A stretch of 44,921 nucleotides of DNA from Bacteroidales bacterium Phil12 (GCA_002633275.1 NWBO01000087.1:1-44921); one strand, 5' to 3'. Counted from the stretch's first letter, positions 36,241 through 44,647 are shown. Numbers and translations: made by a program. Notes: generated by a model not told the origin, from the letters alone.

Positions 36241-36498
36241 CTATTCAATAGGGTGAATATTTTCCACCGCTTTAATCTCGGGAATAGCGTCCTGTATCGC
36301 CAATTCCACATTTTGTTTCAATGTCATCATAGCATAAGGACAAGAACCGCAATGGCCTTGTAGCTCAACATTGACAACATTGTCCTCTGTCAAAGAAACA
36401 AATGCTATATCCCCTCCGTCTTGTTGTAAATAAGGACGAATTTGCTCAATAGCATTTCTAACCTTTGCTTCCAATATTTTTCTTTCTTGTGATTCCAT
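36241..36498 (-). CDS. NifU C-terminal-domain Fe-S scaffold
   Basis: An 85-aa protein consisting only of the NifU-C (Nfu) domain, which carries [4Fe-4S] clusters to target proteins. It has RPYLQQDGGDI (21-31) and the cluster-binding CGSC (Cys50, Cys53). It lies downstream of the Fe-S-loading ATPase Mrp, which makes a role in cluster delivery likely. The 155-nt gap between them holds a long inverted repeat. Confidence 0.9.
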   Translation of the reverse strand: MESQERKILEAKVRNAIEQIRPYLQQDGGDIAFVSLTEDNVVNVELQGHCGSCPYAMMTLKQNVELAIQDAIPEIKAVENIHPIE

Positions 36499-36554
36499 TC
36501 TTTTTTATTCTATCAAAATATTTCTTATTTCCACTTTCAAAAAAACAAACTACC

Positions 36555-36640
36555 CTATATGTGCGACCTCAAAGCCTTATAGTACGTCTTTTTGCATCAA
36601 AAACTCAACGAACAAAGACTTTTCAAGCCGCACATATAGT
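36555..36640. other. Inverted-repeat element between mrp and the nifU-like gene
   Basis: CTATATGTGCG (36555-36565) is exactly complementary to CGCACATATAG (36630-36640), with 64 nt between. An inner pairing GTCTTT (36586-36591) / AAAGAC (36615-36620) is possible. On the minus strand a T-rich stretch follows the outer stem. It may be a terminator, a processing site or a small repeat element. Confidence 0.5.
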
Positions 36641-36653
36641 AAAAATTTGTTTT

Positions 36654-37481
36654 TTATTCTTTTGACTTTTCTATAACGTTATCTGCCAATTCCATAAAGG
36701 CTTTCGCTTCAATGGAATCAAACTGCATAGCAACCGGATTACCATTGTCGTTACCCTCAGACACTTCTTCGCTGATTGGAATCTGGCCAAGAAAATCAAC
36801 ATTCAACTCTTCCGCCAATTTCTTTCCGCCATCCTTTCCAAAAATATAGTATTTATTGTTTGGAAGTTCCTTTGGCGTAAAATAAGCCATATTTTCCACC
36901 AAACCGAATACAGGTATCTTTGCATTTTCATCCTTAAACATATTTACCGCTCTTCTAACATCGGCAATAGCCAATTGTTGCGGTGTGCAGACAAATATAC
37001 TTCCTTTCGGGTGGAATGTTTGGATAAGAGTCAATTGTATATCGCCCGTTCCGGGAGGCATATCCAAAACAAGGAAATCCAATTCCCCCCAATAAGTCTC
37101 ACTAAGCATTTGAATCAAAGCATTGGACGCCATCGGACCACGCCACATCAATGGAGAATTTTTATCAACCATAAATCCGATACTCATCATCTTTATGCCG
37201 TATTTCTCAATCGGCAGCATAAGTTCCTGTCCCTCGACATCAGCAACCATAACTTCTGCGTTCTCAACATTGAACAGCGTAGGAATGCTTGGTCCATAAA
37301 CATCGGCATCTGCCAAACCTACTTTATATCCTTTTTTAGCCAAAGACAACGCGAGATTGGCACTTACCGTGCTTTTACCCACTCCGCCTTTACCACTACC
37401 TACTGCTATCAAACACTTTATTTTCTGCATCGAAGCATCTATCTTCTTTTGCTTTTCTTCTCTTTCCTTAAAAGGGTTCAT
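36654..37481 (-). CDS. apbC: Mrp/NBP35-family Fe-S carrier ATPase
   Basis: P-loop ATPase that loads and transfers Fe-S clusters. The 275-aa protein has the deviant Walker A GKGGVGKS (30-37), DADVYGPSIP (about 58-67), MPPGTGD and ENMAYFTPKELPNNKYYIFG. Two differences from longer family members are visible: there is no N-terminal MIP18/DUF59 domain, and there is no CxxC pair (only two isolated cysteines). It heads a minus-strand run with the Nfu protein downstream. Confidence 0.88.
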   Translation of the reverse strand: MNPFKEREEKQKKIDASMQKIKCLIAVGSGKGGVGKSTVSANLALSLAKKGYKVGLADADVYGPSIPTLFNVENAEVMVADVEGQELMLPIEKYGIKMMSIGFMVDKNSPLMWRGPMASNALIQMLSETYWGELDFLVLDMPPGTGDIQLTLIQTFHPKGSIFVCTPQQLAIADVRRAVNMFKDENAKIPVFGLVENMAYFTPKELPNNKYYIFGKDGGKKLAEELNVDFLGQIPISEEVSEGNDNGNPVAMQFDSIEAKAFMELADNVIEKSKE

Positions 37482-37566
37482 ATCTTAATTATTTTTTAAC
37501 AATCCAAACTGCGATATTTCTTGAAACAAAAACACTTCTCGCCCCAAGATATCTATTTTCGGCGTG

Positions 37567-37574
37567 CAAAGTTC
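37567..37574 (-). promoter_or_regulatory. Possible promoter -7 box for mrp
   Basis: Minus-strand GAACTTTG differs from TAnnTTTG at one position, with a TTTTG-like -33 element about 20 bp upstream (near 37594). Confidence 0.35.
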
Positions 37575-37661
37575 CGATATTTTTTTCATTTAGCAAAATT
37601 TTACATAATATATTACGACTGTCATCTCAACATATAATGAGTTTAACATAAGCCGCAAAAC

Positions 37662-37767
37662 TAATACCACTTATTACCAAATTAGTATTTAACACTAATA
37701 AATTAATGTTTAACATCAGTAAAATAGTATTAAATATCAGTAAAATTATATGAGATACTAATTTTTG
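37662..37767. repeat. 21-bp repeat array 11
   Basis: Five in-phase units in the 483-nt divergent region between mrp and the lipoprotein gene: ATACCACTTATTACC (diverged), GTATTTAACACTAA, ATGTTTAACATCAG, GTATTAAATATCAG and ATATGAGATACTAA. The rest of the region holds a promoter at each end. Confidence 0.88.
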
Positions 37768-37862
37768 AATATCATAACGCAGGATTTTTTGTGATTTATG
37801 CAAATTTCGTTACCAAATATCAAAAAAATCATTAGTTGGTACAATATTATATAAATTTATTG

Positions 37863-37870
37863 TAAATTTG
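37863..37870 (+). promoter_or_regulatory. Promoter -7 box for the lipoprotein-porP-porE operon
   Basis: TAAATTTG followed by C matches TAnnTTTG; a TTGG lies about 20 bp upstream. The leader to the ATG is about 95 nt. Confidence 0.55.
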
Positions 37871-37964
37871 CAATTGAAAAAAATTTTTTTTCGCCTTAAA
37901 TGATTTTATTAATTAAAAAACAAAAATAGTTTTGCGGAATTGCGAAATCGTATAAGTAAATAGT

Positions 37965-38663
37965 ATGAAAAAAATAGTTTTATCTATAATCGTTGCGGTA
38001 TGCTCACTTACAATTTTTTCTTGTAAGTCATTGGAGGAATCCACATTTCATTCGGACAATCAAAATCCTATTTTACTGCCACGTTTAACATGCTGGATTG
38101 ACCAGCCTTCATTTGAAAATGTTTATGGAGCCAACTCTTGGGCAGAAAAATCTTCAAACGATTTGCAGCACCCATACGGCAGCACCGAGACTCCTTACGG
38201 CAAGGGCGTGTATGAAATAAACGAAAAAACGCAGTTATACACTGCCGAAAAGAGAATACAAGACGCTTGTCAGATTTTTGTATATGATGTAAATGAAAAT
38301 ATATGCGACCCTTCAACACGCAGAGCCGGCAATATTGTTTTACGTGCCGGAAGCATTTATTGCAAGAACAATTATAAATGGTCGTGGCTTAGCGGTTTTA
38401 CTCTTGGTATCTTCAACGCTATGGGTATGCCTATGTGTTCCAACACCACAGAATTGGAAGTGATTGTTGAGATATATGATTTAAGAAATAATCTTGTTGC
38501 ACAATTCAATGAAAGAGGTTACGCCAAATATCCCATGGCAGCATATCATGGTTACTACGAGTTTCAGAGAAAAGCCGGCGATATGGCGTTGCAAGACGGC
38601 TTAATCAAAATCAAAGAATTGATTAACCGCGATTATGATATGATTATGTCCAAATTAAGGTAA
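37965..38663 (+). CDS. Hypothetical lipoprotein
   Basis: A 232-aa lipoprotein with lipobox TIFSCKS (Cys20). I recognise no domain. The mature part is rich in Trp, Tyr and Cys (LTCWIDQPSFENVYG, RLAG-free middle, CKNNYKWSWLSGFTLGIFNAMGMP), with six or so cysteines that could form disulphides, and a mixed alpha/beta C-terminus. It ends 10 nt before a PorP/SprF gene, so it could be an outer-membrane partner of that system; this is inference from position only. Confidence 0.65.
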   Translation: MKKIVLSIIVAVCSLTIFSCKSLEESTFHSDNQNPILLPRLTCWIDQPSFENVYGANSWAEKSSNDLQHPYGSTETPYGKGVYEINEKTQLYTAEKRIQDACQIFVYDVNENICDPSTRRAGNIVLRAGSIYCKNNYKWSWLSGFTLGIFNAMGMPMCSNTTELEVIVEIYDLRNNLVAQFNERGYAKYPMAAYHGYYEFQRKAGDMALQDGLIKIKELINRDYDMIMSKLR

Positions 38664-38673
38664 GAAATATGAT

Positions 38674-39675
38674 GTGGAACCAATAAAAAAGAAAATAATA
38701 TTCGTGATAATGTTTGTGCTTACTTTGGGGGTGCAGGCTCAGGATATACATTTTTCTTCTGTTGGTTTCAATCCTATGTTTTACAATCCGGCGATGACAG
38801 GTTTTATGAATAGCAAATTCAGAGTATCCACAATTTACCGAAATCAATGGCAAACGGTTTCGAGAGGTTACAACACTTTTTTTGCTTCATTCGAGGCTCA
38901 GCCCTATACATCGTTGGACAATTCTTTTGGTATAGGTTGCGGAATAGGATTTACAAGCGATGTGGCAGGAAGCCTGTCTTTTGGAGAGAAAGATATTGCC
39001 GTTTCGGTATCTTCATTCTTTGCTTTGGACAGAGATAACAAAAATTATATTTCAATAGGTGTTCAAGGTTGCTCAAAAGGTTGGGGAATGAATTTATCCA
39101 ATGCCGAATTTAATAATCAAGGCAATTACGATGACAATATCACTTACGAGAGTTTGAATACATACGATTTTTCTTTGGGCATTTCATTTCAATCTGCCAA
39201 AGACGAAAATCATTTATTCAGCACCTCTGTTGCTTTGTTTCATATCAATACTCCGCAACTTTCGAGGTTTGAAAACGGCGATGTTTATTTACACCGACGT
39301 TTGTTTTCGACTATATCTTACACTTTTCCGTTAAAAAACGAACGTCTGCTCTTTAATCCGCAAATTTTTTACCAACATCAACATAATTTCAACGAAATCC
39401 TTTTTGGTGGCGACTTATTAATAAAACTTAAAGACGCAATTTTCACAACAGAGATATTGACAATAGGAATGTATGTAAGAAACCTTGAATCCGTTGTCAT
39501 TACTCCGAAATTCAAATACAATAATTTTATGGCAGGTGTGGCTTACGATGTCAATCTTTCCAAACTCAGCAAAGTTTCCAAGACCTATGGGGCTTTTGAA
39601 TTTTGGCTTTCGTATGCTTTCAACCCGATATATCAACGACAAAAACAAACAAAAATACCATGTCCAATATTTTGA
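38674..39675 (+). CDS. PorP/SprF-family type IX secretion membrane protein
   Basis: A 333-aa outer-membrane barrel of the PorP/SprF family, which in the type IX secretion system sits at the cell surface and anchors or presents secreted proteins. It has a signal peptide ending near VQAQ, then the family start DIHFSSVGFNPMFYNPAMTG and RNQWQTV. The start is GTG at 38674, supported by the PIKKK basic segment needed for the signal peptide; the next ATG (38710) would lose it. The gene overlaps the PorE-like gene by 16 nt. Confidence 0.88.
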   Translation: MEPIKKKIIFVIMFVLTLGVQAQDIHFSSVGFNPMFYNPAMTGFMNSKFRVSTIYRNQWQTVSRGYNTFFASFEAQPYTSLDNSFGIGCGIGFTSDVAGSLSFGEKDIAVSVSSFFALDRDNKNYISIGVQGCSKGWGMNLSNAEFNNQGNYDDNITYESLNTYDFSLGISFQSAKDENHLFSTSVALFHINTPQLSRFENGDVYLHRRLFSTISYTFPLKNERLLFNPQIFYQHQHNFNEILFGGDLLIKLKDAIFTTEILTIGMYVRNLESVVITPKFKYNNFMAGVAYDVNLSKLSKVSKTYGAFEFWLSYAFNPIYQRQKQTKIPCPIF

Positions 39676-41645
39676 AAAAAACTCTTATTATAGTTATGGT
39701 TTGCATATTTGCCACTCCTATGACAAATACAGCATTCGCTCAGGAGAAATATGCCAAAGAATACGAGAAACAAGGAGACAAAGCCTTTGCAAGTGGAGCC
39801 TACACTCAGGCATTGGAATACTACACATTGGGTAGGAAATTTCTAAAACAGAATATTAACCTTATGTACAAATGTGGAGAAACCTGTCTTAAAATGAATG
39901 ACTACGACAAGGCGGAGTATTGGTATCAAAAAGTTTTGATTGAATCCGAAGACCAAAACATTAACCAGAAATATCCGCTACTTTATCTGCATTTGGCTCA
40001 AAGTGCAATAAGTAACGGCAATATTATTCAGGCTCAAAGTTTTCTTAACACCTGTCTTTTGGATTGTAATGATATTGAGATAAGGAAACAATGCAAAAAA
40101 GAATTGGAGAAAATCGATTGGATTGTTGCTAACAGCGAGATACAGAATTTTAACATCACAAATTTGGGTAAGAATATCAACAGCGAGACCTCCGAACTCA
40201 ATACTTTTGTTCTACGCGATAGTATCTTGGTATTTACAAAACCCACTTACAAAACCAAAACCACTAAAAAGCAAACTTATTACACCGATATTTACAATCA
40301 AATCCATTTTTCATATATTGACGAATATTATTACACACCTGCAAATCTTTTGAATTGGGGCGACATTAATAAAAAGAAAACAGATGTGTCGGATTTGTTT
40401 TTAGATACCGTTACATACACAGCATATTTCACTTACACAAAGACTAAAAACAATCAAAAGATTTCACAAATCTACTACTCCACACTAAACAAAAAAACAA
40501 ACAAATGGTCAAAACCGCAAATCTTTAAGCCATTGGAGGACGACAAACACTCTTATACTCACCCTGTCATTGCATGGAGCAACAATGAATGTATTATGTA
40601 TTTTGCTTCCGACAGAAATGGTGGTTATGGTAATATGGATATTTGGTACATCGATATGCAAGACCAAAACGCAACGCCTATCAACTGCGGTTCTACTATC
40701 AACACAATAGGTAACGAGATTACTCCTTTTTATTATGGTAATGACGGCGAGTTGTATTTCGCCTCCGACACTCATCATGGCTTTGGTGGTTTTGATATTT
40801 TCCGAAGTGAAGGTAGCAAACAACGTTGGCATCAAGTGGAGAACCTTCTGAAACCTATCAACTCCTCTGCTAACGATATGTATCCGTTTATTGTGGATTC
40901 AGATGAGGAAGGTTATTTTACTTCCAACAGAGTTTCGGAAAACAATATCGACAACAAAACCTGCTGCAACGACCTTTATCGTTTCAACAGCAAATTACCG
41001 CTAACTCCAACGATGAATACTATCGTTGAAAAGCAAACCGAAGGCTTTAATCCCGCTTATGACTTACCTATTGAGTTGTATTTTCATAACGACAGCCCCG
41101 ATGCCGGTAGCGAGCTAACGACTACCAATCTTTCTTACAAAGACTGCTATGATATGTACCGTTCTTTATCGAACCAATACAAAGTTAATCGTACCAAAGG
41201 CTTAGATGACTCCACCGCTAACGAAAAATTAGCAGAGATTGACGATTTTATGAATAACAAATTGACTAAAAACTACGACAAACTCAATTCTGCGTTGGAT
41301 TATATGATTGACCACCTGCAAAAAGGCGAAAAACTGACAATTCAAATCAGAGGTTATTGTTCTGCATTGTATGAAACGGATTACAATTTCAAACTTGCTG
41401 AAAGACGTATCGTAAGTTTTGAAAACTATATGCGTTCATACAAAAACGGAGTGCTTAAACATTATATGGAGACACAAGCAGAGGACGGCAAAAAGTTACT
41501 TGAAATAGAGCATTTGTCCATTGGAAAATTGGAATCCACTTCTCCGAACCCTACAACATTGGAAGAAAAACGCCGAAGCATATATCTGCCGGAGGCTATG
41601 AACGAAAGACGTATTGAAGTTAAGGTTATACAAATCAGACATTAG
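39660..41645 (+). CDS. PorE-like TPR/PD40/OmpA protein
   Basis: A 661-aa periplasmic or outer-membrane protein with the layout of PorE: signal peptide (to about AFAQ, residue 28), TPR repeats (about 30-130, with GDKAFASGAYTQALEYY and KAEYWYQKVL), a PD40/WD40-like propeller (about 190-440, with MYFASDRNGGYGNMDIWY and LYFASDTHHGFGGFDIF) and a C-terminal OmpA-like region (about 480-661). In that region the peptidoglycan-binding motif is degenerate: IRGYCSALYETDYN replaces GHTDNxG. The start at 39660 is preferred since it gives a signal peptide. Pairing with PorP is typical of this secretion system. Confidence 0.85.
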   Translation: MSNILKKTLIIVMVCIFATPMTNTAFAQEKYAKEYEKQGDKAFASGAYTQALEYYTLGRKFLKQNINLMYKCGETCLKMNDYDKAEYWYQKVLIESEDQNINQKYPLLYLHLAQSAISNGNIIQAQSFLNTCLLDCNDIEIRKQCKKELEKIDWIVANSEIQNFNITNLGKNINSETSELNTFVLRDSILVFTKPTYKTKTTKKQTYYTDIYNQIHFSYIDEYYYTPANLLNWGDINKKKTDVSDLFLDTVTYTAYFTYTKTKNNQKISQIYYSTLNKKTNKWSKPQIFKPLEDDKHSYTHPVIAWSNNECIMYFASDRNGGYGNMDIWYIDMQDQNATPINCGSTINTIGNEITPFYYGNDGELYFASDTHHGFGGFDIFRSEGSKQRWHQVENLLKPINSSANDMYPFIVDSDEEGYFTSNRVSENNIDNKTCCNDLYRFNSKLPLTPTMNTIVEKQTEGFNPAYDLPIELYFHNDSPDAGSELTTTNLSYKDCYDMYRSLSNQYKVNRTKGLDDSTANEKLAEIDDFMNNKLTKNYDKLNSALDYMIDHLQKGEKLTIQIRGYCSALYETDYNFKLAERRIVSFENYMRSYKNGVLKHYMETQAEDGKKLLEIEHLSIGKLESTSPNPTTLEEKRRSIYLPEAMNERRIEVKVIQIRH

Positions 41646-41666
41646 CAATAAATATGTATAAATATC

Positions 41667-41697
41667 AAGGTGCAGTGATAATTCATTGCACTTTTTG
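41667..41697 (+). terminator. Terminator after the PorE-like gene
   Basis: GTGCAGTGA (41670-41678) pairs with TCATTGCAC (41683-41691) with one G-T pair, followed by TTTTTG. Confidence 0.8.
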
Positions 41698-41720
41698 TTT
41701 ATCAAATGAAAAGAGAAAAT

Positions 41721-41787
41721 CAGTGTTAATGATTAGCAAATTAATGTGAGTGATTAATAAATTAGTGTGAGTGATTAATAAATTAGT
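41721..41787. repeat. 21-bp repeat array 12
   Basis: Three in-phase units ending 5 nt before the ATG of the lipoprotein at 41792: GTGTTAATGATTAG, ATGTGAGTGATTAA and GTGTGAGTGATTAA. The last two are almost identical. Confidence 0.88.
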
Positions 41788-41791
41788 TGCA

Positions 41792-42640
41792 ATGAATAAA
41801 AAATTTATATTAATAATCATATCCGCCGTTGTGCTTCTTGTCAGTTGCAAACGAGAAGAGGAAAACGATTTATCACATTCCAACTTAAAAGGCTGTGTCA
41901 AATCCATTCGCGAAATATCTTACCAAGCCTCGGGCAATCAAGATACGATTATCAAAGGCGATATTGTTATGGGCAGCGATGTTTCAAATCTTTATGCCGA
42001 GTATAATGAGCAAGGCAATCAAAAGTTTGTGATAAATTACGACAATAACGGCAATCAGTTGGATAAATGGGTGTTTAAGTACAGTGCAAAAGGCGAACAG
42101 CTTGGCGGCAATTATTATCACGCCGACAATACTCTTTTGGATTCCACTTATTATGTCAAAGACGTCAAGGGTAGAATTATCGAGTACTACCATTTATTTG
42201 CCGACGGCAATTTGCGTTACAAAACATTTTATACATACGACAACAAAGGCAACATATCGGAAGAAAAAACCTTCGACCAAACGAACACTCTTTACAGCAC
42301 AACGAAATACACTTACAAGAAAAATAAAGTCATAAAGGATGAAAATTTTGACGGTAGCAATCAACTGAAATATTTCAGCACATACGCATACGACAAAAAC
42401 AGCAATCTTATTCAACAAATTATCTATAACGCCGACAAATCCATAAACACATCGGGCAATTACGCTTATAACGAACATAACGATATTATCCGTCAAATTA
42501 CTAAGTTATCAAACGAAGAGGATATGACTTACACCTACACTTACAAGTACGACCATCACAACAATTGGACTGAAAAAATCACTTTTATCAACAACGTTCC
42601 TGCCTTTATCACCACCCGACAAATAGAATATTTTCAATAA
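41792..42640 (+). CDS. Lipoprotein with YD-like repeats
   Basis: A 282-aa lipoprotein (lipobox LLVSCKR, Cys19) whose mature part is made of about ten short repeats of the form YDNxGNxxxxxxxxxxNxLxxxxxY (for example TYDNKGNISEEKTF and AYDKNSNLIQQIIY). The pattern resembles RHS/YD repeats, though no toxin or polymorphic C-terminus is attached. The ATG at 41792 gives a proper signal sequence; an upstream in-frame ATG at 41771 lies inside repeat array 12. It follows a terminator and so is probably a separate transcription unit. Confidence 0.72.
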   Translation: MNKKFILIIISAVVLLVSCKREEENDLSHSNLKGCVKSIREISYQASGNQDTIIKGDIVMGSDVSNLYAEYNEQGNQKFVINYDNNGNQLDKWVFKYSAKGEQLGGNYYHADNTLLDSTYYVKDVKGRIIEYYHLFADGNLRYKTFYTYDNKGNISEEKTFDQTNTLYSTTKYTYKKNKVIKDENFDGSNQLKYFSTYAYDKNSNLIQQIIYNADKSINTSGNYAYNEHNDIIRQITKLSNEEDMTYTYTYKYDHHNNWTEKITFINNVPAFITTRQIEYFQ

Positions 42641-42666
42641 AAAAGCATCAATACAATGTATAAAAA

Positions 42667-42731
42667 TAGTGTTAAACACTAATAAAATAATGTTTAACAC
42701 TATTTTGCTAATCATTAACATTAAATTTTTG
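42667..42731. repeat. 21-bp repeat array 13
   Basis: Three in-phase units. The first two are inverted relative to each other in their cores, so AGTGTTAAAC (42668-42677) can pair with GTTTAACACT (42691-42700), followed by ATTTTG. This is a possible weak terminator after the lipoprotein gene. Confidence 0.88.
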
Positions 42732-42825
42732 AATATACGTATTATTCTTCCATCTTGTCGGAAAAATCAGATTTTGCAAAGCACAATTTAATAAAATCAT
42801 TTTCTGTCATTAAAAATAATATTTG

Positions 42826-42833
42826 TAACTTTG
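42826..42833 (+). promoter_or_regulatory. Promoter -7 box for mltG
   Basis: TAACTTTG followed by C matches TAnnTTTG, with ATTTG-type sequence before it. Its position (33 nt before the ATG at 42866) rules against the longer reading frame that starts at 42755. Confidence 0.6.
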
Positions 42834-42865
42834 CAAAACATAATTCTAAAACATTTTGCCAAGAT

Positions 42866-43909
42866 ATGAACACTACTTTGAGTAACATAGTTTCAAAAAT
42901 AAAACAAAATAAATCGCTGAAATTTGGTCTTGTTGTTTTGTGTACATTGCTGATTGTTTTTGTCGGCTTTACCATTTATCTGACAAGTTCAAAGACTGAA
43001 AACACTGCCCCTATCGAAGTTTTTATTTATCCTAACGAAAATATAGAAAACGTAAAACAAAAACTTATAAGTCAAAATATTATAAGCAAATCCAACACTT
43101 CTTTCTCAACTTTTACAAAAGCGTTGAAATATGATAAAAACATTAAATCGGGGCGTTACGTCATAAAACCCCAAACTTCTGTTTTTACTTTGGTTAGGCA
43201 TCTTAGGTCGGGCTTGCAAACACCTGTGAAATTGGTCATACTTAACGCAAGAACGACAAAAGATTTTAGCGAAAAAGTTACCCAAGACCTTATGATAACT
43301 CCCGAAGATATGATGCAAGAAATACGCCGTCAAGGATATAAACACGATAATGAGGTGTTTGAATACATAATACCGAATACTTACGAGGTGTTTTGGAATA
43401 TTTCTGCCGAAAGTTTGTTGAACAAATTAAAGAAAGAAGACGATAAATTTTGGGAAAACAACAAAGAAAAGTTGAAAATGAGTGGTATGAGCAAGAAAGA
43501 TATTGTTATCTTGGCGTCTATTGTTAGCGAAGAAACCAATAAAAAGGACGAAATGCAAAGAATTGCCGGTGTTTATATCAATCGATTAAACAAAAATATG
43601 CTATTGCAGGCTGATCCTACGGTAAAATTTGCTGTTGGCGACTTTTCGTTAAAACGTATCACCGGAAAACATCTTCAAACTGCTTCCGAATTTAATACCT
43701 ACAAGAACTTGGGGCTTCCTCCCGCACCTATATGCCTTCCGAACATTGATGCGTTGAAAGCCGTGCTGAGATACGAAAAGCATGACTATATTTTCTTTTG
43801 TGCTAAGGAAGATTTCTCGGGTTATCACAACTTTGCAAAAACGGCAGAGCAACACCGAATAAACGCTATAAAGTATCGCAAAGCATTAAATGAAAGAGGT
43901 ATTCATTAA
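42866..43909 (+). CDS. mltG: Endolytic murein transglycosylase MltG
   Basis: Cleaves nascent glycan strands in the inner membrane and so sets glycan length. The 347-aa protein has one N-terminal membrane segment (about 20-40), a LysM-like region (VFIYPNENIENVKQKL) and the YceG catalytic domain with LASIVSEETN (catalytic Glu near 220), RIAGVYINRL, LQADPTV and the late FSGYHNFAKTAEQHR. I start at 42866 because the promoter lies inside the longer frame. Confidence 0.92.
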   Translation: MNTTLSNIVSKIKQNKSLKFGLVVLCTLLIVFVGFTIYLTSSKTENTAPIEVFIYPNENIENVKQKLISQNIISKSNTSFSTFTKALKYDKNIKSGRYVIKPQTSVFTLVRHLRSGLQTPVKLVILNARTTKDFSEKVTQDLMITPEDMMQEIRRQGYKHDNEVFEYIIPNTYEVFWNISAESLLNKLKKEDDKFWENNKEKLKMSGMSKKDIVILASIVSEETNKKDEMQRIAGVYINRLNKNMLLQADPTVKFAVGDFSLKRITGKHLQTASEFNTYKNLGLPPAPICLPNIDALKAVLRYEKHDYIFFCAKEDFSGYHNFAKTAEQHRINAIKYRKALNERGIH

Positions 43910-43940
43910 TATATATATATGAGATTTGTATTTGCAGCAA

Positions 43941-43958
43941 ACGTTATTTGTATAACGT
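43941..43958. promoter_or_regulatory. Palindrome upstream of the META-domain gene
   Basis: ACGTTAT, a 4-nt spacer, ATAACGT: a perfect 7+7 palindrome, about 65 nt before the ATG at 44022. It may be an operator or a short terminator hairpin for mltG. A near-consensus -7 box (TAATTTTTG, one base too long) lies at 43976-43984. Confidence 0.35.
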
Positions 43959-44021
43959 AAAAAAACGATTTGGAATAATTTTTGCAATAGAAGTTTAACG
44001 TAACATATAATTTTATTTATT

Positions 44022-44444
44022 ATGAAAAAAATATTTTTAATAGCATTAGCAATGGTTTTAGGCTCTTCGGCTTTTGCACAGAACGATACAATCACGAATG
44101 AAGATGCCATATACGACCAAGTTTGGGTTTTGTATCGAATGAATAACAAGAAAGTAAATTACAAAGAGAATGACGAAAAAATAACACTCGTCATAACAAG
44201 AGAAAACGAATATGCAGGTGGTTCAAGTGGCTGCAACCGATATTTTGCTCAGGCTGTTATAAAACGAAATCACCTTCTGTTCCGCTCTATGGGCTCAACT
44301 CGGATGGCATGTCCCGAAGACAAAGAGGAATTGGAGAGAACATATCTTACGGCAATAGATTACGTAGATTCTTACAAAATTATTGACGAAGACCTTTACC
44401 TTTACAAAAACGACCGTGCTATATTGGTGTTTAGAAAAGAGTAA
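44022..44444 (+). CDS. Exported META-domain (HslJ-like) protein
   Basis: A 140-aa protein with a signal peptide ending near FAQ (residue 20) and one META domain: VWVLYRMNNKKV, the motif SSGCNRYFA and STRMACPEDKEEL. META domains occur in HslJ, a heat-shock-linked periplasmic or lipoprotein factor; the function is uncertain. No lipobox cysteine is visible, so it is probably soluble in the periplasm. It stands alone between mltG and a repeat array. Confidence 0.82.
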   Translation: MKKIFLIALAMVLGSSAFAQNDTITNEDAIYDQVWVLYRMNNKKVNYKENDEKITLVITRENEYAGGSSGCNRYFAQAVIKRNHLLFRSMGSTRMACPEDKEELERTYLTAIDYVDSYKIIDEDLYLYKNDRAILVFRKE

Positions 44445-44515
44445 TAAAAAAAAGTTTTACGATTTAAGAAAAAAGCAAAATCAATATTCTTAAATTGCGT
44501 TTGTGGTAAAATTAA

Positions 44516-44580
44516 ATTAGTATTAATAACTAAGAAAATAATCATTAACATTATTTAATTAGTTAGGGACACTAATAGAT
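44516..44580. repeat. 21-bp repeat array 14
   Basis: Three in-phase but more diverged units: AGTATTAATAACTAA, AATCATTAACATTAT and AGTTAGGGACACTAA. It lies about 70 nt downstream of the META-domain gene. Apart from this and the element below, 44445-44921 shows nothing I can support. Confidence 0.75.
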
Positions 44581-44647
44581 TGTTTCATTATTTGATACAT
44601 CGCAAAACGTATAAACAAATGTAGATACACGATAAGAAAACGTAAAT

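Noticed and set aside
36975-37499. A 174-aa plus-strand reading frame opposite mrp
   Set aside because: Antisense shadow of a clear ATPase gene.
42755-42865. Extended N-terminus for MltG
   Set aside because: A consensus promoter box (42826-42833) lies inside the extension, and the ATG at 42866 directly precedes a normal membrane anchor.
185-44580. CRISPR arrays
   Set aside because: Units are contiguous, only 21 bp, degenerate and without unique spacers, and no cas gene is present.
44616-44623. Minus-strand TACATTTG as a promoter
   Set aside because: It matches the -7 consensus but points into the 3' end of the META-domain gene with no gene downstream on that strand; expected by chance in AT-rich DNA.
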